Made by a program: the position numbers and the translations under genes. From Bacillota bacterium (lineage in GTDB: Bacteria; Bacillota; UBA4882; UBA8346), in contig JAEYRN010000044.1 of NCBI GenBank assembly GCA_023435565.1, forward strand, positions 1-64,000: a stretch of DNA of 64,000 bases, in the 5' to 3' direction. Shown here one piece after another: positions 50,647 to 60,400 of this stretch. The notes under the pieces are model-generated. The model saw nothing but the letters and a program-made list of their open reading frames with translations. It did not search any database and was not told the DNA's origin. How positions within the stretch are numbered: position 1 is the stretch's first letter; every line of letters begins with the position of its first letter.

Positions 50647-52527
50647 TTATAATTTCTTTTTCAATCTATCAAGTTCTTTTTGGATTTTCCCCTCTATCTC
50701 CTTTTCTTTAGCATCGGACTCCTTTTTCTTCGCATCTTCTAATTCTTTTTTCTTAGCTTCCAGCTCTTTTTTCTTCGCTTCTAATTCCTGTTCTTTGAGG
50801 TTAAGCTGCTCTTGGACTTCATTAATTTTTACGATTATTTTTTGTTCATATTTCTCTTTGGCAGCTTCCAAAGATTTTTGTTCTTTGAGTAGCTTAGCGT
50901 CAACTTTAGCCCTTAGCTCACGGTTAAATCGGGTTATTCTTTCACCAACTGCCTCTTTGACACGGGCTGAAATAATCTGATTGAGATTTGATGATATTTT
51001 CATCTCTAGTTTATCTTTGGTTCGCTCCAAATGGTAGCTAATGGCAACTTGATTTAAATTAGTAAGTGTGTTTCGAATTATCTCAGAAATTAGATCATCA
51101 GGCTCTTGTCTTCCGCTAAAATCCGATCTGATATTATTACCGGTAATTAAAACTCTTAGATTCATTGATTCGGGAGTTATTTGAACGTCGGTATCAATTT
51201 CCGCTTTGCCTGAAATTATTTTCGTAGGTAAATATTCACTATCGGCAAAGTCGATCCTGGGAAGTGGTAAATCCCTTAATTGTAAGTTAATTTTATCTCG
51301 AAAATTCGGAGAAATATGATTAATGTCGCCCTCAAGTTGTAAGGATGCTTGATTATGAGTTCTGGCGAAAACAGCGGCGGTAATTGGTAATCCATAAACC
51401 GGGGGTTCACTGGTGATGCCGGTTAAAGTGCCTTTTGCGTAAAAACCATCCATGAAAGAATCGGGGGTCCCTTTTCCGGAAATGGTAATCTTTTTAACTA
51501 AGAAGCGCGGAAAGGTTTTTCGGCCTGGAAATGTTATATTCTGTCCGCCGCGAGGGTGTTCCTCTTTAGGAGGATTTTCGATTTTTGCCGGGAGTGACTT
51601 TTGTAATTCATCGGTCATTTTTAAAAAGATGGTTGACGCATTGAGCATAGTTTTCCCCAAAAGAGCTTCAGCATAATTAAGGCTTCCTATATCCGGAATT
51701 TTAGCTAAGGATAATAATGCTTGATAATCGGCTTCCGCTTCCTTCTTCAACGCTTTTATGGCATCTTCCAATGCTTGATTGTCTTTTTTAAACTGATCAT
51801 TGGTAGTCCCAATTTCGGTCCGGATTTTTTTGACGGACCCTTGGGTTTCTTTTATTAACGCTAATTGTTCTTTTAGTTCTACAATATTTTTAGTATTAAA
51901 CTTTTTTATTTGAGCTATTTTATCATCCAAACTTTTTAGTTCAATTTTAGTGTTTTTTAGTTTATCAATATTCGCATCCCATTTCTCTTGATAGGCGGTT
52001 AATTCCGATTTGATTCTTTCGGCAGAAAGGTCGGTTTTAAACTGATAAGAAGCGGTAATCTTTTCAGTATCCAGATGTTTCGTGATTGTCTCCGGTTTAA
52101 GGACCGGCATTTTAGAGATACTTTGATGTAATTTGGCTTGAGCTTTTCCCAAGGGTCCGGGTAAAGCCACTTTTTTTATATTACCGTCAGTTTGACGCGG
52201 TGTATTGAAAGTCAGGTCTTCAACTATTATTTCATCAATTACTGTCTTGCCTTCGAATAATGGTTCGGATGAAAGTTTAAAGCTGATGTTTTTGGTATCA
52301 ATAATATTTTTCCATGCATCGGCGGGATTAGCAATTTGAATACTTGCGATTTGGACAGTTAATTTAATGGGATTAAGATGAAAAGCTTCAATATCGACTT
52401 TGGCGCCGATAATTGTTTGCAATGTTTGTTCAAGAGCCCAAGATATCAACGAATTGCCCCAAAAGAACCCGACTAAGCCTATTAATAAAAGGAATCCAAT
52501 TATAATTAAAATTGCTTTGGTTCTCAC
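50647..52527 (-). CDS. TIGR03545-type AsmA-like envelope protein
   Basis: 626 residues. One N-terminal membrane helix (about 5-25), then an AsmA-like start (ALEQTLQTIIGAKVDIEAF), a coiled-coil middle (about 165-270), further beta-rich AsmA-like sequence (IDTDVQITPESMNLRV) and a C-terminal coiled coil with many Lys/Glu repeats (about 535-626). This matches TIGR03545, which in diderm bacteria is coupled to TIGR03546, the neighbouring gene. AsmA-like proteins are implicated in lipid transport between membranes; the function of this subfamily is not established. Confidence 0.75.
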   Translation of the reverse strand: MRTKAILIIIGFLLLIGLVGFFWGNSLISWALEQTLQTIIGAKVDIEAFHLNPIKLTVQIASIQIANPADAWKNIIDTKNISFKLSSEPLFEGKTVIDEIIVEDLTFNTPRQTDGNIKKVALPGPLGKAQAKLHQSISKMPVLKPETITKHLDTEKITASYQFKTDLSAERIKSELTAYQEKWDANIDKLKNTKIELKSLDDKIAQIKKFNTKNIVELKEQLALIKETQGSVKKIRTEIGTTNDQFKKDNQALEDAIKALKKEAEADYQALLSLAKIPDIGSLNYAEALLGKTMLNASTIFLKMTDELQKSLPAKIENPPKEEHPRGGQNITFPGRKTFPRFLVKKITISGKGTPDSFMDGFYAKGTLTGITSEPPVYGLPITAAVFARTHNQASLQLEGDINHISPNFRDKINLQLRDLPLPRIDFADSEYLPTKIISGKAEIDTDVQITPESMNLRVLITGNNIRSDFSGRQEPDDLISEIIRNTLTNLNQVAISYHLERTKDKLEMKISSNLNQIISARVKEAVGERITRFNRELRAKVDAKLLKEQKSLEAAKEKYEQKIIVKINEVQEQLNLKEQELEAKKKELEAKKKELEDAKKKESDAKEKEIEGKIQKELDRLKKKL

Positions 52528-52542
52528 TTTTAATCACCTTCT

Positions 52543-53061
52543 TTACTGCAATTTTATTTTTTGATACATTTGATAGAGGTTGTTACCTTGAATAATCTTC
52601 ATTATTTTAAGCTGGTTTACTCTGGGTGCCATTTTCGATTGATATAACTTTACTATTTGTTTAAAGCCCCAATATACAGGGAACAATGTAATTAATGATA
52701 CCAGTAAGCTCCCCAAGACCACGGTATTATAAAATTTGGTAAGTGGAGCAATTGGAATATTATAAAGATAGGTCCAAATTGGTTTTAAAAAATCAACTTC
52801 AACCAGTAAAAAATAGCCTAGGTTATGAAATTGAGCATCGAATAAGTATGCAAAACAACTAAAGAAAAAGATTCCGAAAAATGCAGCGGATATACTGACG
52901 TTTAACGTCAAAATAATTAAGAACACAAACAGATTGTGAAATGATAGAAACGGGGTCAATCCGATAATTGAGCCTAAAGCGAAACCTGCCGCTATATTGT
53001 GCGGTTCTTCTTTAGAGTGCAATGTTTTAATTAATTTGAAAATGAAGTTTAGCCAGAACAC
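52543..53061 (-). CDS. TIGR03546/DUF2062-type membrane protein
   Basis: 172 residues with three or four helices. The GFALGSIIGLTPFLSFHNLF segment is the DUF2062/TIGR03546 signature. It lies 15 bp upstream of the TIGR03545-like gene, the conserved pair order. Function is unknown; an envelope role is inferred from its partner. Confidence 0.8.
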   Translation of the reverse strand: MFWLNFIFKLIKTLHSKEEPHNIAAGFALGSIIGLTPFLSFHNLFVFLIILTLNVSISAAFFGIFFFSCFAYLFDAQFHNLGYFLLVEVDFLKPIWTYLYNIPIAPLTKFYNTVVLGSLLVSLITLFPVYWGFKQIVKLYQSKMAPRVNQLKIMKIIQGNNLYQMYQKIKLQ

Positions 53062-53262
53062 TTTGGTCCCTCCTTACTCCGATTAAATGATGGATTTCTA
53101 TTTTATGACATTGTTATATTCAAGTAAAAGTCGGTCTTTCCTGCATACATGAATAATTACTTGTAAGGGGTAATTTTACAATTTTTTACTTAAAAGAGGA
53201 AAAGAAGTATGTAATGTCGAAAAACAAACAGGCTGATAAATTTATTAATAAAGGAGATACCG

Positions 53263-53889
53263 ATGGATAGGGAACGAAAGGTGCCTGATGTGGTTATTCG
53301 GCGGTTACCCCTTTATTTGCGGGCGTTGGAATTAGTTGATCATAACGAACTGCCAATTATTTCTTCGGAACAACTGGCTAAGATGGTCGGGACTTCGGCA
53401 GGACAGGTCCGTAAAGATCTTTCCTACTTCGGGGTCTTTGGTAAACAAGGGGTTGGCTACCAAACGGTCGCTCTCCGTGATGAATTCCGCCGTATTTTAA
53501 AACTAAACCGAGAGATTAGGGTGGGTTTAATTGGAGTGGGTAATTTAGGCGCGGCCTTGGTAAGATATCATCAAAAGAGTCCTATTCACCGTCCTTTGCA
53601 AATCGTAGCCCTTTTCGATAACGATGACAAAAAAATCGGGCGTAAAATCGCTGAAGTCGAAGTTTTTCCTATGGACCAATTGGGAAAAAGGATTACTGAG
53701 TTTCAAATCAAATTAATGATCTTAACTTTTCCAGCCATTAACGTCCAAGAGGTGGTTGATCTTTGCATTAAAAACGGGGTAAAATCGTTTCTAAATTTTG
53801 TTCCGGCGCCGATAAAAGTACCCTCCGGAGTTAAACTCCACACTTCCGATGTGACCCTTGAGTTACAAAGTCTAGCATATTACACTTAA
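53263..53889 (+). CDS. rex: Redox-sensing transcriptional repressor Rex
   Basis: 208 residues. An N-terminal winged helix (about 1-75; PDVVIRRLPLYLRAL, VGTSAGQVRKDLSYFGVFGK) is followed by a Rossmann domain (about 80-200; GVGNLGAALVRYH) that binds NADH. Rex represses fermentation, hydrogenase and respiratory genes until the NADH/NAD+ ratio rises. AAAGGAG precedes the ATG. Its location 2.6 kb from the hydrogenase operon makes that operon a candidate target, although no clear Rex operator was found by eye upstream of it. Confidence 0.95.
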   Translation: MDRERKVPDVVIRRLPLYLRALELVDHNELPIISSEQLAKMVGTSAGQVRKDLSYFGVFGKQGVGYQTVALRDEFRRILKLNREIRVGLIGVGNLGAALVRYHQKSPIHRPLQIVALFDNDDKKIGRKIAEVEVFPMDQLGKRITEFQIKLMILTFPAINVQEVVDLCIKNGVKSFLNFVPAPIKVPSGVKLHTSDVTLELQSLAYYT

Positions 53890-53968
53890 TTAATTTTCAA
53901 TTTATTTTTACAATGTACAATCTGGTTCCGGATCTTGATAAATAGATAATATTAATGACGAGGCGTGA

Positions 53969-54499
53969 ATGTCCACTAAAAGATTTGTTATGCTGAGTGT
54001 TTTAATGGCTTTAGGTATTGTTTTAAACGTTATGGAGAATCTCTTTTTACCTTGGACGATTCTTCCGATACCGGGAGCCAGAATTGGTTTGGCGAATACT
54101 GTATTTTTAATTATTTTACTCCTGGAAAATTTCAAAACTGCCATAACGCTTTCAATTTTAAGAATTGTTATTTTGGGAGCTCTAACTGGAACACTTGCTA
54201 CACCGGTTTTTCCTTTAAGCCTAGGCGGAGCTGTTTTGAGTCTTATTCTCATGAAGCTTTTCCGGCTGGTTTTGAGAGACAAACTTAGTTTAATTGGGTT
54301 TAGCATTATTGGAGCTATAGGGCATAATCTAGGACAATTATTGGTTTTATCGATGCTTCCCGGCCTTTTCCCGGGAATATCCGCATTATATCTTCTCCTA
54401 CCGGGACTATTACTTATGGCGATTCCGGCTGGGATGATTACCGGTTGGGTGGTTGAGCGAATCTATCCGACCATCGTTCGGGAGTGGCGTAATATATGA
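53969..54499 (+). CDS. Gx transporter / HepS component I-like membrane protein
   Basis: 176 residues with five or six helices. The stretch LPIPGARIGLANTVFLI and the ALTGTLATPVFPLSLGGAVLS segment are characteristic of the Gx transporter family once annotated as heptaprenyl diphosphate synthase component I. Related S-component-like proteins act in ECF-type uptake. The substrate is unknown. It overlaps recD2 by 4 bp. Confidence 0.8.
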   Translation: MSTKRFVMLSVLMALGIVLNVMENLFLPWTILPIPGARIGLANTVFLIILLLENFKTAITLSILRIVILGALTGTLATPVFPLSLGGAVLSLILMKLFRLVLRDKLSLIGFSIIGAIGHNLGQLLVLSMLPGLFPGISALYLLLPGLLLMAIPAGMITGWVVERIYPTIVREWRNI

Positions 54500-56679
54500 C
54501 TGAATTAGAAGGAACAGTTGAGCAAATTATCTTTTATAATCAGGATAATTACTATACTGTAGCCAAGATAAAACTGTGTTCCGGAAAACCGATAACGGTG
54601 GTTGGTAGTTTACCTCCTTTATATCCGGGAGAAACATTGTTTTTTAAGGGAGTATGGGTTCAGCATAAAGAATATGGTGAACAATTTCAAGTTGAGGAAT
54701 GGGAGAGGCGGATACCCAAGACATTATTGGGTATCGAACGTTTTTTAGCCAGTGGTTTGATTAAAGGAATTGGAAAGACTACCGCCCAAAAAATTGTTCG
54801 AAAATTCGGCCTTGAAGCTCTAGAAACAATTGAAAACACCCCTGAACGTTTGGCAGAAATTCCGGGGATCAGTATAAAAAAGGCCATAAAGGTCTCGACA
54901 TCTCTAAAAGAACATGCTGCTATTCAAAAAATCATGGTTTTTTTACAAGGGGTGGGTATTAGTCCGGCGTATGCTTTAAAAATTTATCGGGTATATGACA
55001 ATGAAGCAATCAATGTTGTTTCCGAGAACCCCTACCGGCTGGCAGACGATGTCTTTGGAATCGGGTTCAAAATAGCCGACCAAATAGCCGGGAAGCTTGG
55101 AATTGAAACGGACTCTCCTTACCGGATTCGAGCGGGAATCCGGTATTTGTTAAACGAGGTAAGCAGTGAAGGGCATGTTTATGCTCTTGAAAAGGATTTT
55201 CTGAATAAAGCGGGCCAAGAGTTAGGTGTCAATGAACTTCAATTGGCGGCTGAAGTTGAAGAACTTATTTTTCAAAAGGAAGTGTTTCGAGAAAGCGTAT
55301 CCGGGATTACAGCACTTTACGCGGCGCCGTTTTATTATAGTGAAGTTGGAGCGGCAGCAAAAATTGGAACGTTACTGGGGATTGAACTAAGGCAAGTTGC
55401 GATCGAACCTGAAATAGTGTTAAATGATTTTTCGGCTAAAAATAAAATTACGCTTGCTCCCAAACAGACCGAAGCGGTAATCAATTCCTTAAAAAATGGC
55501 ATGATGGTAATTACCGGTGGCCCCGGTACCGGGAAAACAACTATCATCAAGGCCGTAATCCAGCTGTTCAATACAGCTCGGATGCCGGTATTATTGGCGG
55601 CACCTACCGGCCGCGCCGCCAAACGTTTAGCGGAGACTACCGGACAGGAAGCTAAGACAATTCACCGTTTATTGGGATATGGCAGCGAGTCGAAAAATGG
55701 GAGTAGGTTTCAACATAATGAAAAAGAACCGTTGTCAGCCGAAGTTGTTATTATTGATGAATTTTCAATGGTTGACTTGCCGCTTTTTTATAATTTATTA
55801 AAGGCAATCACACCCGGGACCAGACTGATTATGGTGGGGGATGTGGACCAGTTGCCGTCGGTAGGTCCCGGCTCGGTATTACGGGATTTGATTCAATCGC
55901 AAATAATACCGACGGTACGTTTAGACGTAATTTTTCGTCAGGCCGAAGAAAGTTTAATTGTTTCCAATGCTCATAAAATTAATCGTGGTGAATTTCCATA
56001 TCTTTCAACAGCAAAGGATTTTTTCTTTATAGCTAAGGAAGAACCGGAACAAATCGTTCAAACAATTACCGATCTTATCAGAAGTAGAATTTCCGGTTAT
56101 TTACAATGTGATCCCTTAGAAGATATTCAAGTTTTGACTCCGATGCGCCGTACCATAACCGGAGTGGAAAATATTAATCTTAAACTCCAAGCTGCTTTAA
56201 ATCCTCCCCAAGCCGATAAAGACGAACTTCAATTCGGCGTCAATATCTTTCGAGTTGGAGATAAGGTGATGCAGGTTAAAAATGATTATCAGAAACTGAT
56301 ATTTAACGGCGATATCGGAAGGATTAAGGAAATTGACAGTGAAGAGCGTTCTTTGTGTGTCGCTTATCAGGATGTTGATGGTGAAAGGTTAATTAATTAT
56401 GAATCCGAAGATTTAGATCAGTTGATGCTTTCTTATGCTATTTCCGTTCATAAAAGTCAGGGTAATGAATATCCGGTGGTAATAATGCCCGTTACCACTC
56501 AACATTTTTTAATGTTACAACGGAATTTACTATATACAGCGGTAACTAGGGCCAAGAAAATGGTTGTAATAATTGGAACGAAAAAAGCAATTGCCATCGC
56601 CGTAAAGAACAACCGGATCGAAGAACGGCATTCTCTATTACAACAACGTATTAAGGTCGCGATTGGTGGAAATAGGTGA
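54496..56679 (+). CDS. RecD2-type ATP-dependent DNA helicase
   Basis: 727 residues. The N-terminal OB-like and HhH region (about 1-200; RFLASGLIKGIGKTTAQKIV) is typical of RecD2 rather than the RecBCD-bound RecD1. Motif I is GGPGTGKTTIIKAV, motif II VIIDEFSMVD, and the C-terminal UvrD-like motif SVHKSQGNEYPVVIMPV. It is a 5'-3' helicase in repair and fork handling. Adjacent to comFA with a 3-bp gap. Confidence 0.93.
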   Translation: MTELEGTVEQIIFYNQDNYYTVAKIKLCSGKPITVVGSLPPLYPGETLFFKGVWVQHKEYGEQFQVEEWERRIPKTLLGIERFLASGLIKGIGKTTAQKIVRKFGLEALETIENTPERLAEIPGISIKKAIKVSTSLKEHAAIQKIMVFLQGVGISPAYALKIYRVYDNEAINVVSENPYRLADDVFGIGFKIADQIAGKLGIETDSPYRIRAGIRYLLNEVSSEGHVYALEKDFLNKAGQELGVNELQLAAEVEELIFQKEVFRESVSGITALYAAPFYYSEVGAAAKIGTLLGIELRQVAIEPEIVLNDFSAKNKITLAPKQTEAVINSLKNGMMVITGGPGTGKTTIIKAVIQLFNTARMPVLLAAPTGRAAKRLAETTGQEAKTIHRLLGYGSESKNGSRFQHNEKEPLSAEVVIIDEFSMVDLPLFYNLLKAITPGTRLIMVGDVDQLPSVGPGSVLRDLIQSQIIPTVRLDVIFRQAEESLIVSNAHKINRGEFPYLSTAKDFFFIAKEEPEQIVQTITDLIRSRISGYLQCDPLEDIQVLTPMRRTITGVENINLKLQAALNPPQADKDELQFGVNIFRVGDKVMQVKNDYQKLIFNGDIGRIKEIDSEERSLCVAYQDVDGERLINYESEDLDQLMLSYAISVHKSQGNEYPVVIMPVTTQHFLMLQRNLLYTAVTRAKKMVVIIGTKKAIAIAVKNNRIEERHSLLQQRIKVAIGGNR

Positions 56680-56682
56680 AAA

Positions 56683-58419
56683 ATGCTTTCTCCGCAATAT
56701 TTTTTGTATTTGGCAACCGGGCCTGTTGGTCAAACTAGGATGAATTATACAAGTAATCCGCGAATTGATGCCGGTTTTCTTAGTTCAAAAGGATTTGAAA
56801 TCATTCACCTAATTCGTCCACCACAGCCGTTATGGATTATCGAAAGTATATATCAAAAACTTTCAGTTGAGCCAAAGCATAAGTCCTCTGAGTTTTTTCG
56901 GAAACGCTCAATTCAATTGCTAAAGGAATTATCCCACCGGATTCAATTTATCAGTGACCAATTGTTTATTGATGATTTGGTTCCGAACCGATTTGATCTT
57001 CCCGATTTGGAAACATATTTAAAAGGAAGATGTTTATTGTTGGGTGAGATTCCGGAGCTGCTTAAAATATATGGCCAAGATCCTACTTGGGATGCCGAAG
57101 ATTTGATGCAGTATTTATATTGTGAAGAAAAAGTCCAAAGGGAGGCCGCTGTTTCTCTTGATCGAATCGGAATGGCTTATTGCAGGCGTTGTGGTTCAAC
57201 CAAACAAATTGTCGAAGATAACTGTATTTTTTGCGGTAGTGATCACTGTTTAACTTGTACCAATTGTCAAAGTATGGGATTAGCTAAGAGTTGTTTACCT
57301 TTATATTCGGCTCCTAATAATGAACAGCTGGAATTAAAAAGAGAAATTGAACCGGTTTTGAACTTTAAACTTACAGATCCCCAGTCCCGGGCTTCACAAC
57401 ATTTAAAGGCATTTTGGGAAAAAGAAACCGGTGAATTTTTAGTATGGGCGGTATGTGGAGCGGGGAAGACCGAAGTGAGCTTTGGAATTATCGCCAAGGC
57501 TTTGACTGATGGGGCCAGGATTTTAGTGGCAATCCCTAGAAAAGACGTAGTTCAGGAACTTTTGCCCCGTTTTGAAAAGGCTTTCCCTGAAGTGGTAGTT
57601 ACGGCGTTATACGGTGGTAGCGGAAATCGTTACCCGGATGTCCCATTGACCATTGCTACTACTCATCAATGTTTAAGGTTTTATCAAAATTTTGACCTAA
57701 TAATCTTAGACGAAGGTGACGCTTACCCTTATCAGGGCAGTACCATGCTACATTTTGCAGTCCGAAGATCCCTTAAACCCGGTGGGAAAATTGTTATTAT
57801 GACGGCAACTCCGGACCAAGAGTTAATAACAAAAACCGTTTCCGGGAAAATACCGTTTGTGACCATTCCGGCCCGGCCGCATCGGAAGCCTTTAATTGTA
57901 CCGGAATTAATTAAACATGATATTCACTTTCCAACACTTCCCGCTTCAAAATGGGAACCACCACCCCTGGTTAAACAGTTTTTAATAGATATGAAAAAGA
58001 ATAAACGACGAGGGCTGATATTTTTACCTACCATTAAGCTCATCGACGTTATTGGCAAAGTATTAATTCATTGGGCTAATAATCATGGGATAAGCGGAAC
58101 TATTATTCATTCTCAAATCAAGAACAGGGAGACAATTAAAACGGAATTATTAAACGAAACCAAAGATTTTTTAGTCACTTCTACTGTTTTAGAAAGAGGG
58201 ATAACTATACCAAACCTTGATGTTTTAGTATTATTAGCCGATAATGAAATGGTTTTTGACAGTCGAACTTTGGTGCAAATCGCAGGTCGATCCGGCCGTC
58301 TTGGAGAACCGGCTCGTGTTATATTTATTGCCAAAAGGATCAGTAAAGCAATGCGGGATTGTCATCAATGGATCATAAAAATGAACGAAGAGGGACGGCA
58401 GTTGGGATATTTAGATTAA
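56683..58419 (+). CDS. comFA: ComFA-type competence DNA helicase
   Basis: 578 residues. A four-Cys zinc knuckle (CRRCGSTKQIVEDNCIFCGS, then CLTCTNCQ) precedes a helicase core with Walker A VCGAGKTE, a DEGD motif in LDEGDAYPY, TATPD and the C-terminal QIAGRSGR. The N-terminal 120 residues are less conserved. In Firmicutes ComFA pulls transforming single-stranded DNA into the cytoplasm. comFC lies 340 bp downstream with unusual repeats between. Confidence 0.88.
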   Translation: MLSPQYFLYLATGPVGQTRMNYTSNPRIDAGFLSSKGFEIIHLIRPPQPLWIIESIYQKLSVEPKHKSSEFFRKRSIQLLKELSHRIQFISDQLFIDDLVPNRFDLPDLETYLKGRCLLLGEIPELLKIYGQDPTWDAEDLMQYLYCEEKVQREAAVSLDRIGMAYCRRCGSTKQIVEDNCIFCGSDHCLTCTNCQSMGLAKSCLPLYSAPNNEQLELKREIEPVLNFKLTDPQSRASQHLKAFWEKETGEFLVWAVCGAGKTEVSFGIIAKALTDGARILVAIPRKDVVQELLPRFEKAFPEVVVTALYGGSGNRYPDVPLTIATTHQCLRFYQNFDLIILDEGDAYPYQGSTMLHFAVRRSLKPGGKIVIMTATPDQELITKTVSGKIPFVTIPARPHRKPLIVPELIKHDIHFPTLPASKWEPPPLVKQFLIDMKKNKRRGLIFLPTIKLIDVIGKVLIHWANNHGISGTIIHSQIKNRETIKTELLNETKDFLVTSTVLERGITIPNLDVLVLLADNEMVFDSRTLVQIAGRSGRLGEPARVIFIAKRISKAMRDCHQWIIKMNEEGRQLGYLD

Positions 58420-58758
58420 ATAGCGATCTTTTAAATTGGGTGATAATTTGGGGTTTCGTTCACAGTTTCCAGTTGTTTATCTTGAGTAATGCTTTTAGGT
58501 TTCGTTCACAGTTTTCAGGATATTATTCAGTGATTTGTTTAAAACTGGCAACTAGCGTCGGAGCTTAACCTCCGGTTGTGAACAGGGAACTGAGAACTAG
58601 CATTCAAAATTACTTCATCCTATATAGTTAAAAGTTTGTAACATTTGTTGTTCCAAAAGTTAACAAAACGCAGCAACCCCAGTACTTATAAGGATTTGGA
58701 ATTAATTGAATAATAAATTAGGTCCAGGGTCTTATTAATTTTTTTGGGAATGATGACG
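58420..58758. other. comFA-comFC spacer with low-complexity repeats
   Basis: About 340 bp with no supported gene. It contains two copies of GGTTTCGTTCACAGTTT (58453-58469 with a G/T change at the start, and 58499-58515) and clusters of GAACTG/AACTAGC motifs (58547-58600) resembling those at 6464-6560. No terminator was recognised. One frame with an in-frame ATG (58359-58568) is judged accidental. Confidence 0.5.
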
Positions 58759-59532
58759 ATGGATTATGTAGAAGTGAAGAAATGGTTTTATCAGATTGGG
58801 ACCGGGTTAACTGAACTTATTTATCCGACCCCGAAAGAATGTCCTGTATGCCGTCAGGAACCCAGTTATCAAGAAGGCATTGGAGAAAATTGTTTACGAA
58901 AAATTTGCTTAGTAGTTCCTCCGATTTGCCGAAATTGCGGACGACCGCTCCGGTTGAAGGCAGAGAACAAGGGTATTTGTAGTCAATGTAACGAAAACCG
59001 GTATTATTTTTCTAAAGCCCGAGCGGTTGGATTATATGAAGGTGCTTTACGAGAGTATCTAAGCGAACTTAAATATCGGTATCGTCCGGAATTAGGTGAA
59101 GCTTTAGGGAAATTGATGGTGGAATGGGTAAAATTGGATTTGGAATTTCGAAAAGTTAATTTAATTATTCCAATTCCAATCCATCGCTTAAAATTAGAAC
59201 TCCGTGGTTATAATCAAGCGGAAATATTAGCTAATCCACTTCAAAGGTATTTGGGTATTAAACTAAAGAACGATATAATAATCAGGGATAAATTGACCGA
59301 ATCTCAAAACTCGTTAAGCAAGGAAAACCGATTTTCGAATATTGCCAATGCTTTTCGAGTGATTAACACTAAAGAGCTTTCCGGTGCTTCAGTTTTGTTG
59401 GTTGATGATATTTTAACCACTGGTGCTACAGCTTCGGAGGCGGCTAGAGTCTTATTGAGGGCAGGAGCTTTATCGGTCAAAGTCTTAACTTTAGCAGTGG
59501 GAGTAATGGATACCACATGGTTAGATAATTAG
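58759..59532 (+). CDS. comFC: ComFC-type phosphoribosyltransferase
   Basis: 257 residues (ATG 58759; earlier in-frame starts at 58744-58753 are possible). An N-terminal four-Cys zinc finger (ECPVCRQEP; PICRNCGRPL; ICSQCN) and a C-terminal phosphoribosyltransferase with the PRPP motif VLLVDDILTTGATASEA. It is needed for natural transformation in Firmicutes alongside ComFA. It is followed 12 bp later by yvyF and the flagellar genes, the same order as in Bacillus. Confidence 0.92.
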   Translation: MDYVEVKKWFYQIGTGLTELIYPTPKECPVCRQEPSYQEGIGENCLRKICLVVPPICRNCGRPLRLKAENKGICSQCNENRYYFSKARAVGLYEGALREYLSELKYRYRPELGEALGKLMVEWVKLDLEFRKVNLIIPIPIHRLKLELRGYNQAEILANPLQRYLGIKLKNDIIIRDKLTESQNSLSKENRFSNIANAFRVINTKELSGASVLLVDDILTTGATASEAARVLLRAGALSVKVLTLAVGVMDTTWLDN

Positions 59533-59544
59533 GGGAGGCAGATA

Positions 59545-59964
59545 ATGGACGTAAGAAATTGTAAGCGCTGTGGCAAAATTTACAACTACACCGGTAGCGC
59601 GGTTTGCACCAATTGTCTCCGGCAGGAGCAAGAAGACTTTGAAAAAATTCGGGAGTACCTTTTTAAAAACCCGAATTCATCGGCCGCGGAAGTTAGCGAG
59701 GCCCTTGGAATTGAAATTAAAGTGATCTCCAGGTTTTTAAAAGAAGGGCGTCTGGAGGCGGATTATATCAGGATGTCGGAAGATTCCGAACTAACTTGTG
59801 AAAAATGTGGTAAACCGGTTAAATCAGGTCGTTTTTGTGAAAACTGTGTCCGGGAAATGCAAGCTGATTTTAGTAAAGCCGTAAAACCTGCTTCAGCACC
59901 AAATAAAAGTATTCAACCCGGAAAGTTACATACCTTTGAACATATTTTACGCCGAAAGTATTAA
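59545..59964 (+). CDS. yvyF: YvyF/TIGR03826-type flagellar operon protein
   Basis: 139 residues with two Cys4 motifs: CKRCGKIYNYTGSAVCTNC at the N-terminus and CEKCGKPVKSGRFCENC near the C-terminus, separated by a helix-turn-helix-like SSAAEVSEALGIEIKVISRF. This is the YvyF layout, found between comFC and flgM. Its role is not well established; a regulatory function is assumed. Confidence 0.88.
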   Translation: MDVRNCKRCGKIYNYTGSAVCTNCLRQEQEDFEKIREYLFKNPNSSAAEVSEALGIEIKVISRFLKEGRLEADYIRMSEDSELTCEKCGKPVKSGRFCENCVREMQADFSKAVKPASAPNKSIQPGKLHTFEHILRRKY

Positions 59965-60091
59965 CCTGAATAGTAAGGAAAAAGGCATAAGATTTGAAGC
60001 AGGAGTATGAAGTTATCCTTTAATCTCTATCATGTTTCAATCTTTCCGCCTCGACTTTAATCAGTAACAATTTGAAAGTAGGTGATAAAGG

Positions 60092-60394
60092 ATGATCATC
60101 TCCAATAAGCAAGTTCAGAATATATTACAGCTTGAACGGATTAATTCCTTAAAAAAGAAAGCTGCTCTTAAGGAAACTGCCTCGGCTGGGAAAAATGATA
60201 GTTTGGTTTTGTCCGGTCGGGCTCAAGAATTGAACTTTGCCAAGGAACAGGTGCTAAAGTCTCCCGAAGTTCGTGCCGATAAGATCCTTGAACTAAAAAA
60301 GCAAATTGAGGAAGGCAACTATCAGGTGACCGGGAATGATATCGCAGCTAAAATGATTGGCCGGAGCCTGGTGGATGAACTTACCGGGAGGTAG
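60092..60394 (+). CDS. flgM: Anti-sigma-28 factor FlgM
   Basis: 100 residues. The C-terminal half (SLVLSGRAQELNFAKEQV, then RADKILELKKQIEEGNYQV and AAKMIGRSLVDEL) is the sigma-28 binding region. It holds back late flagellar genes until it is exported. RBS TAGGTGATAAAGG precedes the ATG. Confidence 0.92.
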   Translation: MIISNKQVQNILQLERINSLKKKAALKETASAGKNDSLVLSGRAQELNFAKEQVLKSPEVRADKILELKKQIEEGNYQVTGNDIAAKMIGRSLVDELTGR

Positions 60395-60400
60395 CTCCAT

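Noticed and set aside
58359..58568. A 69-residue frame over the comFA end and spacer
   Set aside because: It overlaps comFA in another frame, then reads the low-complexity repeats; no RBS or domain supports it.
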